From contig OZ025869.1 in the NCBI GenBank assembly GCA_964019415.1, positions 11,832,363 through 11,896,362 on the forward strand: a DNA stretch of 64,000 nucleotides, written 5' to 3'. The notes below the pieces were generated by a model. It searched no databases, was not told the origin of the DNA, and was given only the letters and a program-made list of their open reading frames with translations. Positions within the stretch are counted from its first letter, which is position 1; every line of letters begins with the position of its first letter. This DNA comes from Ianthella basta (Eukaryota > Porifera > Demospongiae > Verongiida > Ianthellidae). Positions 1 through 11,243 of the stretch are shown here, piece after piece. The position numbers and the translations under genes were made by a program.

Positions 1-1689
1 TTGTGAGAAAGTGTATACAAATGCATATAAATATTCAGTAGCAGGTGGGCGTAGGCATGCACTATACCAACATGCCTGCACATGCATGTGCACTAGTACT
101 CATTAATATTTATTATGCTTGTTGTAAGTGCAGTACATGCCACATCAATAAAGAGTTTTAGTTCAGCATTACAATAATATTACACTAAAAAGGGTATACT
201 GTGTACGGTGTAGCTCTATTTATGACTTTGTACTATTATTTATCTGTACAATGTCATATATACATGCATGAACTGCTAGATCAGTTCTGCTATACAGCTG
301 ATGAATGATTTTACTGCTGCATTGTGGCACATCCCCAATTTGTATTCCTTGGGGAGCAGTTGAAGAGTCTAGACCATGAACATGGCATGCGTGAATGTCA
401 GAGGTCCCAATAATGTTCATACAATCTTTATCACACTTTTTCCGATTCGCACCTGTGCATGTGGCGTTCACTCAAGTTAGCGATGTTTCCACTCACTTTC
501 CAGCCACTTTGCGCACTGTCAAGTACCAAGACATGAAGTACACTCAATCTTGAATATATAACATATATACTGAAAACATAGAGCACGTGAAAGCCAGCTA
601 AACTGCACCAAGTAAAATTACAGTGCATTAAAAAGAAGCAAAGTAAACTTTACAAAAATTCACATTTATAATTAGCAATAACTCTCATAAAAGCACAAGT
701 TCAACAGATGCAGACTTTACAGTAGCCTCTTCTTGCCATTACCATACAAACCCACCAGGAACAAACAGTGCAGCACACAGATTTCCAACGTGTATACAAC
801 AGCGGGGTGATGCTTGCCCACACTCATGTGCCCTACTTTGGTCCAATACGGACTGTCAAAACAGTCAATGATAAACCTGTAGATTGCTTCATGGGGTGCA
901 CCATTTTTAATACCACCAACGGATATGATAGAGTTTTCACACATAACAACAGTGGGGTGAAGAACAGGGAGGTCTACAATCAGTTTCCACACACTTTGCA
1001 CTGGATGTGGTGATGATGAGGCAACGTACATTCTCCTGGAAAGCATCTTCAATATGTACCCACCGTACTCTCTGCATGCTTTGGAGTTATAAAACTGCTC
1101 CTTAGGCCCATCATCTACTGCGTCAAGACATGAGGTAGATATAATCTCCAAAGAGTATCAGGTTGTAAGATTGGAGTGCTTTTGGAAGTTGCAGTGCCTT
1201 GGGACTTGTCCATTTCATTGTATTGAAGTTGTACACATCTACCTTGTTGATAGCAATGCGTTTCTTCTGTTTCCCTGCACTTTCTTGCGCTTCACCTGTA
1301 ACCAGGAGAAGACATTGCTCATCTTCATGAAAACAATGCAAGCCCTCAGAAAGTAAGTGACTTCGTTAATTAGCAACCTGCAAAGTATGAGACGGTGGAA
1401 GCATCCATTTGTACACACAAACATTGTGCATGTAGCCATAACTAGGAATATTGTACATATATAAGTCCTATATGTACATATATAACTAACAAGTGCACTC
1501 TTTGGTAGGCACTCAAGGTGCACTGAAGTCTGCTTCTCTCACACACACTTGTACAAATACTAACCTCCTACTGCTATTCTGAATGAGCGTGTATTTCTTA
1601 GTATTTGTCTTGTCTCCACTGACAGCAGTGAAAAATGAAACGAGTGCATTACAGTGAGATCAATTAAAGATATTACTGTATTGATATCT

Positions 1690-1786
1690 CACTCCCACCA
1701 CGCCTCGTGTCAATCCCACCACACCTTGTGTTAATTCCACCACACTTTGTGCTAATCTCACCACACCTCGTGTCACTCCCACCACC
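1690..1786. repeat. Short tandem repeat, about 21 bp unit
   Basis: Four to five imperfect units based on tcccaccacacctcgtgtca lie between the K-A Kelch and CARD parts. The sequence is absent from the corresponding place in copy 2. Confidence 0.7.
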
Positions 1787-1925
1787 TAATATACCTAGAT
1801 AGCTTTTTGTGCAAATATAATAGCTCATAGGAGAATACTGAAAGCACTGTGCATTTATCAAACCATAAACTGCAGATGCAGTCACGAACTGTGGTTTATA
1901 TAAGCAGATAATCTAATTACAAGTA

Positions 1926-1954
1926 CTAGCTGAATACCCACCCTTCGGGTGGGT
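1926..1954 (-). mobile_element. Helitron 3' terminus
   Basis: Read on the minus strand, a perfect 8-bp stem (positions 1936-1943 with 1947-1954, loop of 3) is followed a few bases later by CTAG and then a host T. Stem-loop plus CTAG|T is the classic Helitron 3' end. The element would extend to higher coordinates; the TC 5' end was not located. The hairpin closely resembles the one at 21.12 kb. Confidence 0.6.
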
Positions 1955-2704
1955 TCCTTGCATATCATGTGAAATTTGAGCGTTAAACCAATGGAAACTG
2001 TGTCCATTTAATTGGGAGCATTCCGTAGACTCACTTCATAAAAAGAACAGTTCTGTAAGATGAAGGAACTTTAAGAGGCTATTACTATCTCAGAAAACCA
2101 CTTGATGTAATGGTGCATGTACGCATGTACGTATAACACTAAACAGTATTGTGTCTCACCAGCTGGTTCATCCAGTTCCTTCAAGGTGTCTATGAAGGAT
2201 TCCACTAGTTCACTGTACCCCTTCAGATTGTGATGCTCCTTCAGAAAAGCAAAGAACAGCAGAATGGTGTGAGAGTCCTTCTGCTGTAAGCAGCTCAAAA
2301 GTGCTCAATTCCTCTCTGTCAGGTTGCGCTCACTCCTGAACTGGAGAGCTTCAATAGGTGTTAGAACCCCATTTGCTTCCATGGCTGGTACCAACAGTAC
2401 GTCAGGGAGGCGGAGAATCAAGTCAGGTGCCACCTTGCTCAAGGTAGTGCGCACCAGCTGTGCGTGCATCAGACAGGAATTCTTCTCAACTGGTAGGGAT
2501 GCTGAGGGAAGATGCAAGAAATATTGGCACAGTACCACCTACTTTCTCTTGCGTACTGCCTACACTCCAAGTACGTACTCGTACCACTTTAATTACCATG
2601 AGACTCACCAATATGAAGTGGGAGGTATGAGCACACTGTTCATCTGTTCAACTGAGTGCAAGCAGAGCAAGGGCCAAGATGTATCTGCGAATGATCACAA
2701 GTGA

Positions 2705-3492
2705 TGTAGACTTCCCCCATGCACCCAGGAATATGAAAGAGGGTAGTTATGTTAGCTGAATATGACAATAGCTAGCACACAGCATTCCCTGACAAAAACC
2801 TATTCCAACATGGCTGCATATGTCGACTCATTGATCTATAGTGGCCAATGTACAACCGCAGCAGACAAAACTTACAGCTCACACTGGCCACTGTCTAAGT
2901 TTGTGTGTAGTTTAGTTAGCTAGTTAAAATTAACTACCTGAAACAGCAACAGCGCACTAGCTAGGTGCACTGGTCTAGCTAGGGCATGTACGGAGCATCA
3001 TTGGCTTCTTCAATAAGAAGTCCATGCCACCAAATCACTAGTCAGCTGTAGTGCGGCGTATCTAGCTACCCTACAGCTTCACTACCCGTCACGGCCACAT
3101 CTCATTGCTGATGGCTCTCACCATGTGTGCACACTACCTTGCATGTGTCTTGTGAGTGACTTGAAGAAGATAAAGAAGGACAATTACAACTGTCGACTAC
3201 TACATTTCATCAAAAGACTGAGAAACTCCTAGCCATATTATATCCACCATCATTAAAACTGCTAAACCACATGCCCGCCAGGCACAGATCACTAGTATAC
3301 TGAACAAACAAAACCAATAATGATGCAGTTAGAGCGTAGCCAATTATATATGTGTACTTGCAATTGAAAGCTCAAACTGCTGCTCTTCCTGAAATTGATG
3401 CTCTATGACCACTTAATAAAATTATGATCATGAATGTGTAAGTTGGGTCTGGGTGTAGCTATGTATTAACGCATATATATGCTGAATATCCT
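2705..3492. other. Non-coding, part of segmental duplication
   Basis: No supportable gene. The stretch is recognisably homologous to 34.87-35.37 and 36.2-36.33 kb, and lacks the 0.8-kb element inserted there in copy 2. Confidence 0.6.
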
Positions 3493-3591
3493 ATAGCAAG
3501 ATGGACGAGCCCAAGATCACTTGCAGGTCATGCTCAATGGGAATGGGTGGAAAGCTCATGACAGTACTACCAGGTGGGGTGGGCTGCATGA
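3493..3591 (-). pseudogene. Remnant of a Kelch exon 5' end
   Basis: About 100 bp match the start of the K-E Kelch exon (37.40-37.49 kb), covering the segment that encodes blade 1 of the propeller. The remaining roughly 0.9 kb of that exon is missing on the low-coordinate side. This indicates that copy 1 once carried a neighbour equivalent to K-E whose Kelch exon was deleted. Confidence 0.65.
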
Positions 3592-4290
3592 CATGTAAGC
3601 ATACACACATGTACATGGACACAGTCAACATTTCAAAGGCATCAACCTATTATGATAAACAGGGATTTTAGCTTAACAGGTGTACATAACCACTTCATAT
3701 GCTGGCGCGGTACACTGGCTCAGAGGTGCATGATAAATACCTATTACACAATTATCGATTCATATACACTACTGTGGGCCACGTCTATTATATATCTCTA
3801 CTAGTATGGGTGGGTGCTTATTGGGTGTCATTCATATCAGAACTATGCTATTGAGTAGGACAGTCCCACTTAAAGTAGGACAATCTCATAGCTAAGTTGA
3901 CCAATAATTCAATAGTATAGTTTAATTTTGACCTGAATGGCACCACATATGTAGGTACTGGTATTCCAACATTGAATGAAATAATTATTATAATCATGAT
4001 ATTATTTATCCATTGTCAGTTCCACTTATTGCACAGGGTAGTTATAACATGAAACCGCTAATATAGCCGCTAACTTTGCACCTTTTTGAAACGTTATATT
4101 TTCGCTCTCTAAATGACTCTAAGGATAAAGATTGGCAAGATAATAAAGTATGATCTTAGCTTTATCGGAAAAGTCGATCACCGCACCGGCAAAAGCTTGG
4201 ATGACGATGCTTGATAGTGTTGAAAATGGTATACTCGCCGACATTCAGAGCAAAACCGGCATATCTAGACGACGCCTGAAACACGCGTAG

Positions 4291-4647
4291 TTGCGCTGGT
4301 TAGGTGTAGGGGAATGTAAAGCTTCAGAATCGACTGAGAACTGGGGATATACGCGTCTGTTTGCAGAGAATATAAAGAAAAACACCTTTTCGGTAGAAAT
4401 TTTGCCACAATTCACACGTTCGAATGCAATTTTCTCTGAAACAGACTACGGTACACTTCTGTTCTCAGTCGAATATGAAGGTATATTTACTACTAAACAC
4501 GATGATGCGCAGCACACTTACCGAGAAGGAGCTCTAGGTATGCCGGTTTTTTATACAAAATTCCCTGAGCAGCAAGCCGGCCATTGTGATGACGTCAACA
4601 AACGTCACTATAAGTTATCGACTAGCAATGTGTTAAAGGGATGTTAG
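4291..4647 (+). CDS. Unrecognised 118-codon reading frame in TIR element
   Basis: This open frame lies just inside the left end of the terminal-inverted-repeat element. The product is mixed in composition, with no signal peptide, no membrane segment and no motif that I recognise; a late Gly-His-Cys-Asp-Asp stretch is not diagnostic. It may be a fragment of an element-encoded protein or a chance open frame. No clear promoter or splice context decides between these. Confidence 0.2.
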   Translation: MRWLGVGECKASESTENWGYTRLFAENIKKNTFSVEILPQFTRSNAIFSETDYGTLLFSVEYEGIFTTKHDDAQHTYREGALGMPVFYTKFPEQQAGHCDDVNKRHYKLSTSNVLKGC

Positions 4648-4754
4648 GACGCGGCTCGTCAACCGAAGTGCAGCAGATCGAGGACAGTATCTGTTATTGT
4701 TGTCAGGCCCACAGAACTGGAATAGTCTGATTTAGTGAAGGTACGTTGGGGTGC

Positions 4755-4935
4755 ATCCATGTGAGCCGCACTACACGCTCCCTAACTCATCGCACAGCCT
4801 CAATCCACGCTCTGTCTCACTCCACGCGCTGCCTAACTCCACACGCAGCCTCAGTCTGCGCATGGCCTCTCTCCACGCGCTGCCTAACGGATACGCCTGA
4901 CTACGCGCGGCCTCTCTCCACGCGCTGTCTCACTC
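4755..4935. repeat. Minisatellite, left half
   Basis: Degenerate units of about 20 bp resemble ctcactccacgcgctgccta. The array continues at 7071-7165 on the other side of the LINE, so it was one array before the insertion. Confidence 0.7.
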
Positions 4936-4944
4936 TACGCGCTT

Positions 4945-7061
4945 ATGATAGATAGATAGATAGATATTTTATTTGACAACAGGAGTGCTGCATCTACTTC
5001 ATACGGTAGATTTTCATGCAGGTCCTGGTACAAGACAATACAGTACAGTACATAGGTAACAATGGTGAATGGATGAGTTGTCAATAGTGAATAATTGATG
5101 TACAATACACGGGTAACAATGGTGAACGCATGGATAAGTTTTAATTAAATGAATTTAAATGTACAATGAGTAGCTATAGGTAACAATGGTAAATGGATAA
5201 GTTTTAAATAAATAAATAAATAAATTTATTAATTAATTTGGTGATGGTGAGGTCTGGGTCAGATTGTATAGAGCTGTTCGAAACAACTTTCTATCCTTAA
5301 TACCTTTGATAGCTTGTGGTAAGGTGTTAAAGTGATATGCCCCTTGGTATTCAAATGTCGAGCGATAGGCATTGGTTTGAGGACGCTTTATATGCAGGTT
5401 GTTCTTTCCGCGTGTTGAGGGATAGTTAGCATTTTGGGCCGTGTTGGTACTGAACTTGGCAGTCAAGAATGCCGGTGCTCTGTTGGTCAAGCAGCGGTGT
5501 ACCTGACTTAACATAGCTAGGTGCCTTCGATGATGTAAGGTGGTCCACCCTAGCATTTGCCGGAGTGGGTGGCTTCTTGTTCTGGGTGGTTTCTGAAGGA
5601 TCACCCGCATGGCATAGTTCTGAATCCTCTCAACCCTGTCACTGAGAGTGGTGCCACAGGAATGCCAGACAACAGAGCAATAATCGAGATGTGGGAGTAC
5701 AAACGACTGGTAGAGCAGCTTTCTTATGGAACAAGGTAGGTAGTGACTTGCTCTTCTAATGAGAGCTAGCTTAGACAGGCATTTCTGTCGAACACTATCT
5801 ATGTGCTGCTGCCAGTTCAAATCTCTGTCGATCTGGACTCCTAAGTATTTCACTGTTTCTTGTTTGGTTAGTGCCTGTTCTCCAGACCGAACTACTACAT
5901 CATTGGCTCGTCTCTTATCACTCTTCTTACTGAGCACCATCAATTGGGTCTTAGCAACATTCATTTTAAGTCCATTTGCCACTATCCAATTTGCTACTCG
6001 ACCAAGATCTTCTTCTAATATGTTGCTAACACGTTTGGGATCGCTGTCTGAGGTGTAGATGGATGTATCATCAGCAAAGAGATTAACTGTACATTTCTCC
6101 ACAGCATTGGGCAGGTCATTGACAAATAGGGTAAACAGGAGTGGTCCCAAAATGGACCCCTGTGGGACTCCTCTCGTTACATTGGACCACTCGGACCTCA
6201 CTCCCTCCATTACTACCCTGAACTTCCGGTCTTGTAGATAATTAGTAAACCAGGCTAGCTCGCTTCCATTAACACCATATGCATTGAGCTTCTTTAGAAG
6301 TAGGCCATGGTCAATCGAATCAAATGCCTTGCTTAAGTCAATCATAATGGTCCCAACAATGTCACCTTTATCTATTGAGGCCTTCCAGTCATCGACAGTT
6401 CTCAGCAGGACATCTTGTGTAGAATGGTTTGGTCGAAAACCAGCTTGTACCTCATGTAACAATTTATGTGCCTCTAGATAGTCATATAACTGAAGGTGTA
6501 TGAGGGATTCAAAAACCTTAGCTAATACAGGGATCACAGAAATTGGGCGATAGTTAGTAACATCATGTTTAGTCCCCATCTTAGGTACTGGGGTTACATT
6601 CGCCTCTTTCCACTCTGTTGGAAACTGCCCCAATCTTATACTTGCATTAAATAGGTTAGTAAGGCCATGAACTATAGCTGGGGCCACCATTTTAAGGATC
6701 CTTGCAGATATCATGTCTGGACCAGTAGCTTTCCTCTCATCCAGGGTAGACAATTGCTTAAGTACCATTTCTTCGTCAATCTCAGATAGCCTGAAAGTGC
6801 TGGGAACTGTGGGTAGTGACTGTTGCATGTCAGCAGCGGGTGGAAACGGTAGATTGCTGAAGTGTTCTAGGAAACAGTCCACAATTTCTTGTGGCCTAGT
6901 TAGTGTCGTTCCTTCATGTGTCAGGGATGGGGTGAGCTTTGATTTTCCTCTGCCAAGAGCAGAGTTTAGCTGTCTCCAGACTTTTTTTGGCTGATATGAC
7001 ATACCTTTGCATACTGCTGCATAATGCTCAGCCTTCGCTTTTCGCATTCGACGATTTACTT
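4945..7061 (-). mobile_element. 5'-truncated non-LTR retrotransposon (LINE)
   Basis: The element is on the minus strand. Its 3' end is a (tatc)n tail at 4945-4968, and it is flanked by a 9-bp target-site duplication, tacgcgctt, at 4936-4944 and 7062-7070. It carries the reverse transcriptase frame 5233-7047 and about 290 bp of 3' untranslated sequence. The endonuclease half is missing, as expected from incomplete target-primed reverse transcription. The intact frame and clean duplication suggest a fairly recent insertion. Confidence 0.9.
5233..7047 (-). CDS. LINE reverse transcriptase, 5'-truncated ORF2
   Basis: The frame encodes 604 residues from the first ATG, although the coding frame continues upstream to the truncation point at about 7061, so this ATG is nominal. 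Reverse transcriptase motifs are in order: NYRPISVIPVLAKVFE near residues 165-180, DLSKAFDSID at 237-246, GVPQGSILGP at 293-302 and the catalytic FADD at 324-327. A C-terminal thumb-like region follows. No apurinic endonuclease domain is present. The product would copy element RNA at a nicked target, but this copy cannot be autonomous. The motif spelling resembles Jockey/CR1-group elements; the exact clade is not determined. Confidence 0.9.
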   Translation of the reverse strand: MRKAKAEHYAAVCKGMSYQPKKVWRQLNSALGRGKSKLTPSLTHEGTTLTRPQEIVDCFLEHFSNLPFPPAADMQQSLPTVPSTFRLSEIDEEMVLKQLSTLDERKATGPDMISARILKMVAPAIVHGLTNLFNASIRLGQFPTEWKEANVTPVPKMGTKHDVTNYRPISVIPVLAKVFESLIHLQLYDYLEAHKLLHEVQAGFRPNHSTQDVLLRTVDDWKASIDKGDIVGTIMIDLSKAFDSIDHGLLLKKLNAYGVNGSELAWFTNYLQDRKFRVVMEGVRSEWSNVTRGVPQGSILGPLLFTLFVNDLPNAVEKCTVNLFADDTSIYTSDSDPKRVSNILEEDLGRVANWIVANGLKMNVAKTQLMVLSKKSDKRRANDVVVRSGEQALTKQETVKYLGVQIDRDLNWQQHIDSVRQKCLSKLALIRRASHYLPCSIRKLLYQSFVLPHLDYCSVVWHSCGTTLSDRVERIQNYAMRVILQKPPRTRSHPLRQMLGWTTLHHRRHLAMLSQVHRCLTNRAPAFLTAKFSTNTAQNANYPSTRGKNNLHIKRPQTNAYRSTFEYQGAYHFNTLPQAIKGIKDRKLFRTALYNLTQTSPSPN

Positions 7062-7070
7062 TACGCGCTT

Positions 7071-7165
7071 CGTATGTAACTCAACACGCAGTCTCATTCG
7101 ACGCGCTCCTTCACTCTACAAACGTTTTCTCATTCCACACGCTGTCTCGCTCCACGCGTACTCAG
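7071..7165. repeat. Minisatellite, right half
   Basis: Units such as cattcgacgcgctccttcac continue the array seen at 4755-4935. The LINE insertion separates the two halves. Confidence 0.65.
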
Positions 7166-7569
7166 TACCAACTCGATAATTGCTGTAGATAAATACTGGA
7201 ATACAGAGAATAACTTCATTAGGCAAAGACTGTTCTGTGAGCACTGTAGCCAAGTGCTTGCTTGTCTGTTGTGTAAGCACTCTAGTGTAGTGCTGGTCTG
7301 TGTATAAGCACTCTAACCGAGTGCTAGTCATCTTCTCATCCTTCTTCCTTTCCTGTAATACTGCTACTGCAAAATATGAATGTGGATAGCCCTGCTGCTT
7401 CTGTGATTGTGTGAGGTTGGTGTATGTACATGATGACATCATATGACATCACTGTGATGTCACTGATGACATCACATACTTCTTCCTCAAAATGTGCTAA
7501 CGTTAAAAATTTAGTGGTTATCTACACCTTTCACCCAAAGTGGAGGTTTCATGTTATAACTACCCTGTG

Positions 7570-8180
7570 TGTGCTGTGTTGTGTGTACAATGCATGATCT
7601 ATGGTGTCAACTGTTAATGCACCAATGGCAAAGTTATCCTATGAAAAATTTTAATTTCTGTTGCAGTAAAACATTGGATAAAGTTTAATCATAATAATTA
7701 TATAATTAGGCTTTCTATTGGCGCTATCAACACTTGCATAGTATTATGTATAATATTAGCATGTGGGTATGCAGCTGGGCTATGTATATATACATGGCAG
7801 TTTAACTGCATGCATCCCTCCCTCCCTTGATTCTGTTCTCGTCCTATGGACAATATCTTGAATTTGGATGCGAAGCAGTAGGCATCCCCGAGCTCGAGGT
7901 TGCAATTGACTTAATTGGCCAAGACCTCCAGAGATTGAGTTTTATGTGTGACTGTGAGGGGTGCAGTGTGACTGTGAGAGGAGGAAAGTATTCATTTTGG
8001 TGTTGGTAATGTATTAGAGTTACCAGAGTTTTATGTTGGAGAAAAAGGTTATGATCTGTACGTGTCCTGCTGGCAGTGATCAAAGGAGAATGACATGACA
8101 GTTCCTTTTTGCAGGCAGGAATTGTCTGTGTCGGCTGTTTGTCTGTGTGCATGTTTGTGTGTATTTTTGTGAGTATGTGT

Positions 8181-8182
<2 letters not shown>
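7570..8182. other. No clear gene
   Basis: A short frame at 7827-8009 on the plus strand (60 codons, ending in Cys-Trp just before a GTAATG) has a coding-like look, but no recognised domain and no supporting splice acceptor. Nothing else is supportable here. Confidence 0.4.
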
Positions 8183-8243
<61 letters not shown>

Positions 8244-8260
8244 TGTGTGTGTGTGTGTAT
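8183..8260. repeat. (GT)n microsatellite
   Basis: An almost uninterrupted GT dinucleotide run of about 78 bp. The His-Thr-rich reading frames on the other strand are artefacts of this run. Confidence 0.95.
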
Positions 8261-9225
8261 ACATTATGCAAACTTATACATATAAAAGTTGCTTCGGAAC
8301 CTCGAGATCACAACAGCTAAAATGAATTCCCAGCCAAAGTTTCCAGCAATGCTTAGTGACTGTGCAATAGAACCTGTCTATTATGGTCATGTACATACCA
8401 TAATTATGGCTATATACCTGTCTAATTATAATGCAACTGCAGCCGGCTGTAATATCCTCCTTGCATGGTCCAAAGCTTTCATGTACAGTGGAAGTGCATA
8501 CACATTCTATAGCTACAGTGGTACACTGAATTATAACCTGTTTAAAGCATGCAGCCTCCTCTAGATCTGAACCCCATGCAAGGGTATAACAACACATTGG
8601 TTTGTCCTTTGACAGTTAGAGTATAATTTATAGAAATTAAACAATTATAATTAATGTCATGCAAGAATGTGTCATCTGATGTGAAGTAAGCCTTCAACCC
8701 TTTGTCATTCTCCTTGATTCTTTCACACTCTCCAATATATAACCTCTCCCCTGTCCCCCTCACACACCCTTTCACCCTCCACTCTCCCATGCACTTTCAT
8801 TTGTACAGAAACTGGGAATCCGGGCTAGTACAGTCAGTGAGGGCTATCATCACCTAGCCTTTTGTCTGAAGATTAAATTTCACCCCCAAGGGATTAAAAT
8901 TACTGAAATCACAGAACCAATCTAAGATGATAGGAAGGATACGTCATAGTGACGGAATAAGAGGTCTTCATAAATATTGCAATAACACTCTATCATGTAA
9001 TTGCAAGCCATTTAACCAATTGCAACAACACGCAGGATATATAAGTGATTCCACTACAATACAATAAAGCTTATAGAATAAAGGAAACTATATAAAAGCA
9101 TCGAGAAAGTTGTACAGAATGCACAATCAACTACAGCAAATCACTACATATAAAAAGTGGCAAACATATATCATGCTCAAGCCAACATAAATGTAATGTT
9201 ATACAATATTTAAAGGTGCATATAA
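8261..9225. other. No clear gene; 3' flank of K-B
   Basis: AT-rich sequence with no recognisable exon or element. The part just below 9226 would be the 3' untranslated and downstream region of K-B. Confidence 0.4.
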
Positions 9226-11243
9226 TTACAACAGCACAAGTTCAGTGGATGCAGACTTTACAATGGCTTCATCACCTGTTTTGCTGTACGAAAAGCCACC
9301 AGCAATAAACAGTGCAGTACCGTGATTACCAACAGGTACAGCGGCGTGGCGATACCTCCCAACACTCATATGCATGTTCCCCACTTCAACCCACTGGTTG
9401 TTGATGAACTTGTAAATTCCTTTCTGGAGTGTGCCATCTTTAATCCCACCAATGGCAATTAGTGAGCGTGGCCGATTTATTGGCCTGCAAGAAACTACAG
9501 TGGAGCGTAGAGCAGGAGGGTCCTGTATTGGTGTCCACAGATTCACAGGCTTGGATTCCGCACCCTGATCAATAACTTCTTTGACATCACTCCATCTTGC
9601 TCTCCATGCATGTCTGTTAAACGGCGTTTCCCTATCTTCAGACTTTGTAGGATATGTGGTTGCACCAGCCATAAGATAGATATTCTCTTCAAAGTAGACC
9701 AAGTAATGCGATCGTAGAGCTATTGGCAGTTCAAGTGCCTTAGGAGTGATCCAACTCTTTGTGTTGAAGTTGTAGACATCTATTGTGTTGAGAACTGTGT
9801 TTGTAATATCAGATTCTACTCCACCAGAAATTAAAAGAAAGTTATCATGGTAACAAACACCGCTCTCCAATCTCCTTGTAGGCATGGGACGCAGTATTTG
9901 CCTCCATTCATGCTCTTCCTCAAACCAGGTAGACAGAATGCTGGTAATAGTATCAGTGGTTGCATCTCGCCCACCAATCAAGGTAATGTGGTCATCGATG
10001 ATTGCCATTGGAGCATTGTAATTTGGAGCTGGCTTCACAATAGGATCCCTGGGTACTGTACTCCATTTTCTCTCTTGTAGAGAATATACCTGAACTTGCC
10101 GCCTTATCGACAGTATATCATCAAAATCTTCCTCTTGAGCAAGCCCAGTGATGTATACTTTATCCTATAACAAGTCAGATGAAATTGATGATCAGATATG
10201 TAAACATTCAAACACAACAAACAACATATCAAAACATTGTTCAATAAAACATAATATACAAATGGCAATAATTATTATATTTATACTTGATGATGCATTG
10301 CAATATTCCAAGAACAGGCCAACATAAATACCATATTATAGCTCATGTCTGTGTGAAATAAACATAATGACAAACAGCCAGACACTAATACTATGCATTT
10401 GTAATTATGTAATGCATTGACATCAGAATCTAGATATATAGCTGGGTGCATGCAGGACATGGCAGTATAATATAATGTGGCGAATTTGACCTCCGTAATT
10501 TTGCCTATATCTCCTATACCAGACCTGCTGGATCAGAGTGAGACAAGCACTGAAGAAAAGACATGCAAGGGACCACTCTATAACCCTGTAAATAACTGTC
10601 ATTAATAGTACTTCGGTACGTGGAATTATATTGACAATAGCAAAGCCACTGAAATAGCAGTAAGTGCTGATCGATGTTGCTAACAATGAAAAGTAACAGC
10701 ATGCAGGTAGGTTGTATAATAGTATAGGTGGCAGGAAGCTAGGGCATCATTAGATGCTCATTCATATTACCTTACTTTTCAAGAGGGATAAGTTGTTTAA
10801 GCAATATCTGCTGACAGCCTCCACGTTTAGGCTTGTATACTCATCTTCAAGCATGTACATAGCAACCAACACCACATTTTAAGTTTAATTTGACCACAAG
10901 CTCTCGTCAATCACATGCATGTCACATGACATGCATGTGATTTGGCATGGCAATACAAGAAATACACCTTTTGGGGACTTGTAAAAAACTAGGCATATCC
11001 CACAAGCGAAGAATGATTGTTAGGTGTTAAACTGCTGTATGTATTAATGGCTATAACTATAGCTATCCTCAATCATATCCTAGATAGCTACACTTATAGA
11101 ACAATGTAGATGAACTAACTAGACAGCTTGTATTTGGTTACAATATCACCGACTCACTTTCCGAGTAGTGTTTTCTTCAGTTGGCGGCTGACTTAGCAAG
11201 ACAGATGAAATCACTTGCAGCTCATTGGGCATGGGAAACAGCT
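9226..11243 (-). CDS. K-B: Kelch propeller gene, partial
   Basis: The exon 9226-10164 encodes about 312 residues covering most of a Kelch propeller: HITLIGGRDA, FLLISGGVES, VDVYNFNTKSWITPKALELP (here IDVYNF), RSHYLVYFEENIYLMAGATT, LIAIGGIKDG, VGRYRHAAVP and a C-terminal ELVLL strand. The propeller start (ELQVISSVLL) lies at about 11158-11243, about 1 kb upstream. A consensus donor AAA|GTGAGT at 11158/11157 and an acceptor ttatag| at 10165 join in phase 0 and keep the frame, adding roughly twelve residues. Without that splice the frame would meet a TAG at 10165-10167. The acceptor upstream of 11243 is unresolved, and no CARD or membrane exon was found before the LINE at 14.7 kb. The propeller is predicted functional if the splice is used. 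Confidence 0.65.
10165..11157 (-). other. Candidate young intron, insertion in Kelch exon
   Basis: K-E, K-F, K-C and K-D have no intron at this point of the Kelch exon. Here the coding sequence is split by about 1 kb flanked by a 15-bp direct repeat, caagtcagatgaaat at 10171-10185 and caagacagatgaaat at 11197-11211 (14 of 15 identical), as a target-site duplication would be. GT and AG boundaries near the ends would remove the insert in frame. No coding content was recognised in it. Confidence 0.55.

Larger units (their letters stand above)
717..2501 (-). pseudogene. K-A: CARD-Kelch pseudogene
   Basis: The 5' part is a CARD exon at 2160-2501, flanked by a tcttccctcag-type acceptor and a G|GTGAGA donor; both junctions are phase 1, as in K-E. 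The CARD core (ILRLPDVLLVPAMEANGVLT, then a conserved LLSCLQQKD helix) is interrupted by TGA at 2305-2307, where the K-D paralogue has CGA. The 3' part, 717-1341, encodes Kelch blades (VDVYNFNTMKWTSPKALQLP, then IISVGGIKNG and YWTKVGHMSVGK) with frame changes after IYLM near 1120 and again near 800. A Helitron 3' end and a tandem repeat lie between the two parts. It therefore looks like a dead copy of the CARD-Kelch family. Selective readthrough or editing of the single TGA would not rescue the Kelch frameshifts. Confidence 0.75.
1..3591. repeat. Segmental duplication, copy 1
   Basis: This block matches 29.6-37.5 kb in the same orientation and order. Positions 1-850 match about 29.6-30.19 kb, 1130-1440 match 31.66-31.9 and 34.28-34.4 kb, 2230-2900 match 34.4-35.1 kb, 3140-3240 match 36.2-36.3 kb, and 3493-3591 match 37.40-37.49 kb. 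Copy 2 is longer because of insertions at 30.2-31.66 and 35.38-36.2 kb and because it keeps a Kelch exon that copy 1 has lost. Boundaries were judged by eye. Confidence 0.75.
4032..7569. mobile_element. Terminal-inverted-repeat element with nested LINE
   Basis: A perfect 25-bp inverted repeat bounds this interval: 4032-4056 begins cacagggtagttataacatg and 7545-7569 is its exact reverse complement. Inside are a short reading frame (4291-4647), a minisatellite, and a younger LINE that splits the minisatellite. Removing the LINE leaves about 1.4 kb. No clear target-site duplication was found, so the superfamily is not assigned. No transposase was recognised, so it is probably non-autonomous. Confidence 0.65.

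Noticed and set aside
4887-4900. Terminus of the RecQ-carrying element (cgcctgacta)
   Set aside because: A ten-base match inside a minisatellite, with no matching partner end nearby.
5557-6994. Several plus-strand frames of 60-99 codons
   Set aside because: They are antisense shadows of the LINE reverse transcriptase.
8049-8271. His-Thr repeat proteins on the minus strand
   Set aside because: They are translations of the (GT)n microsatellite.
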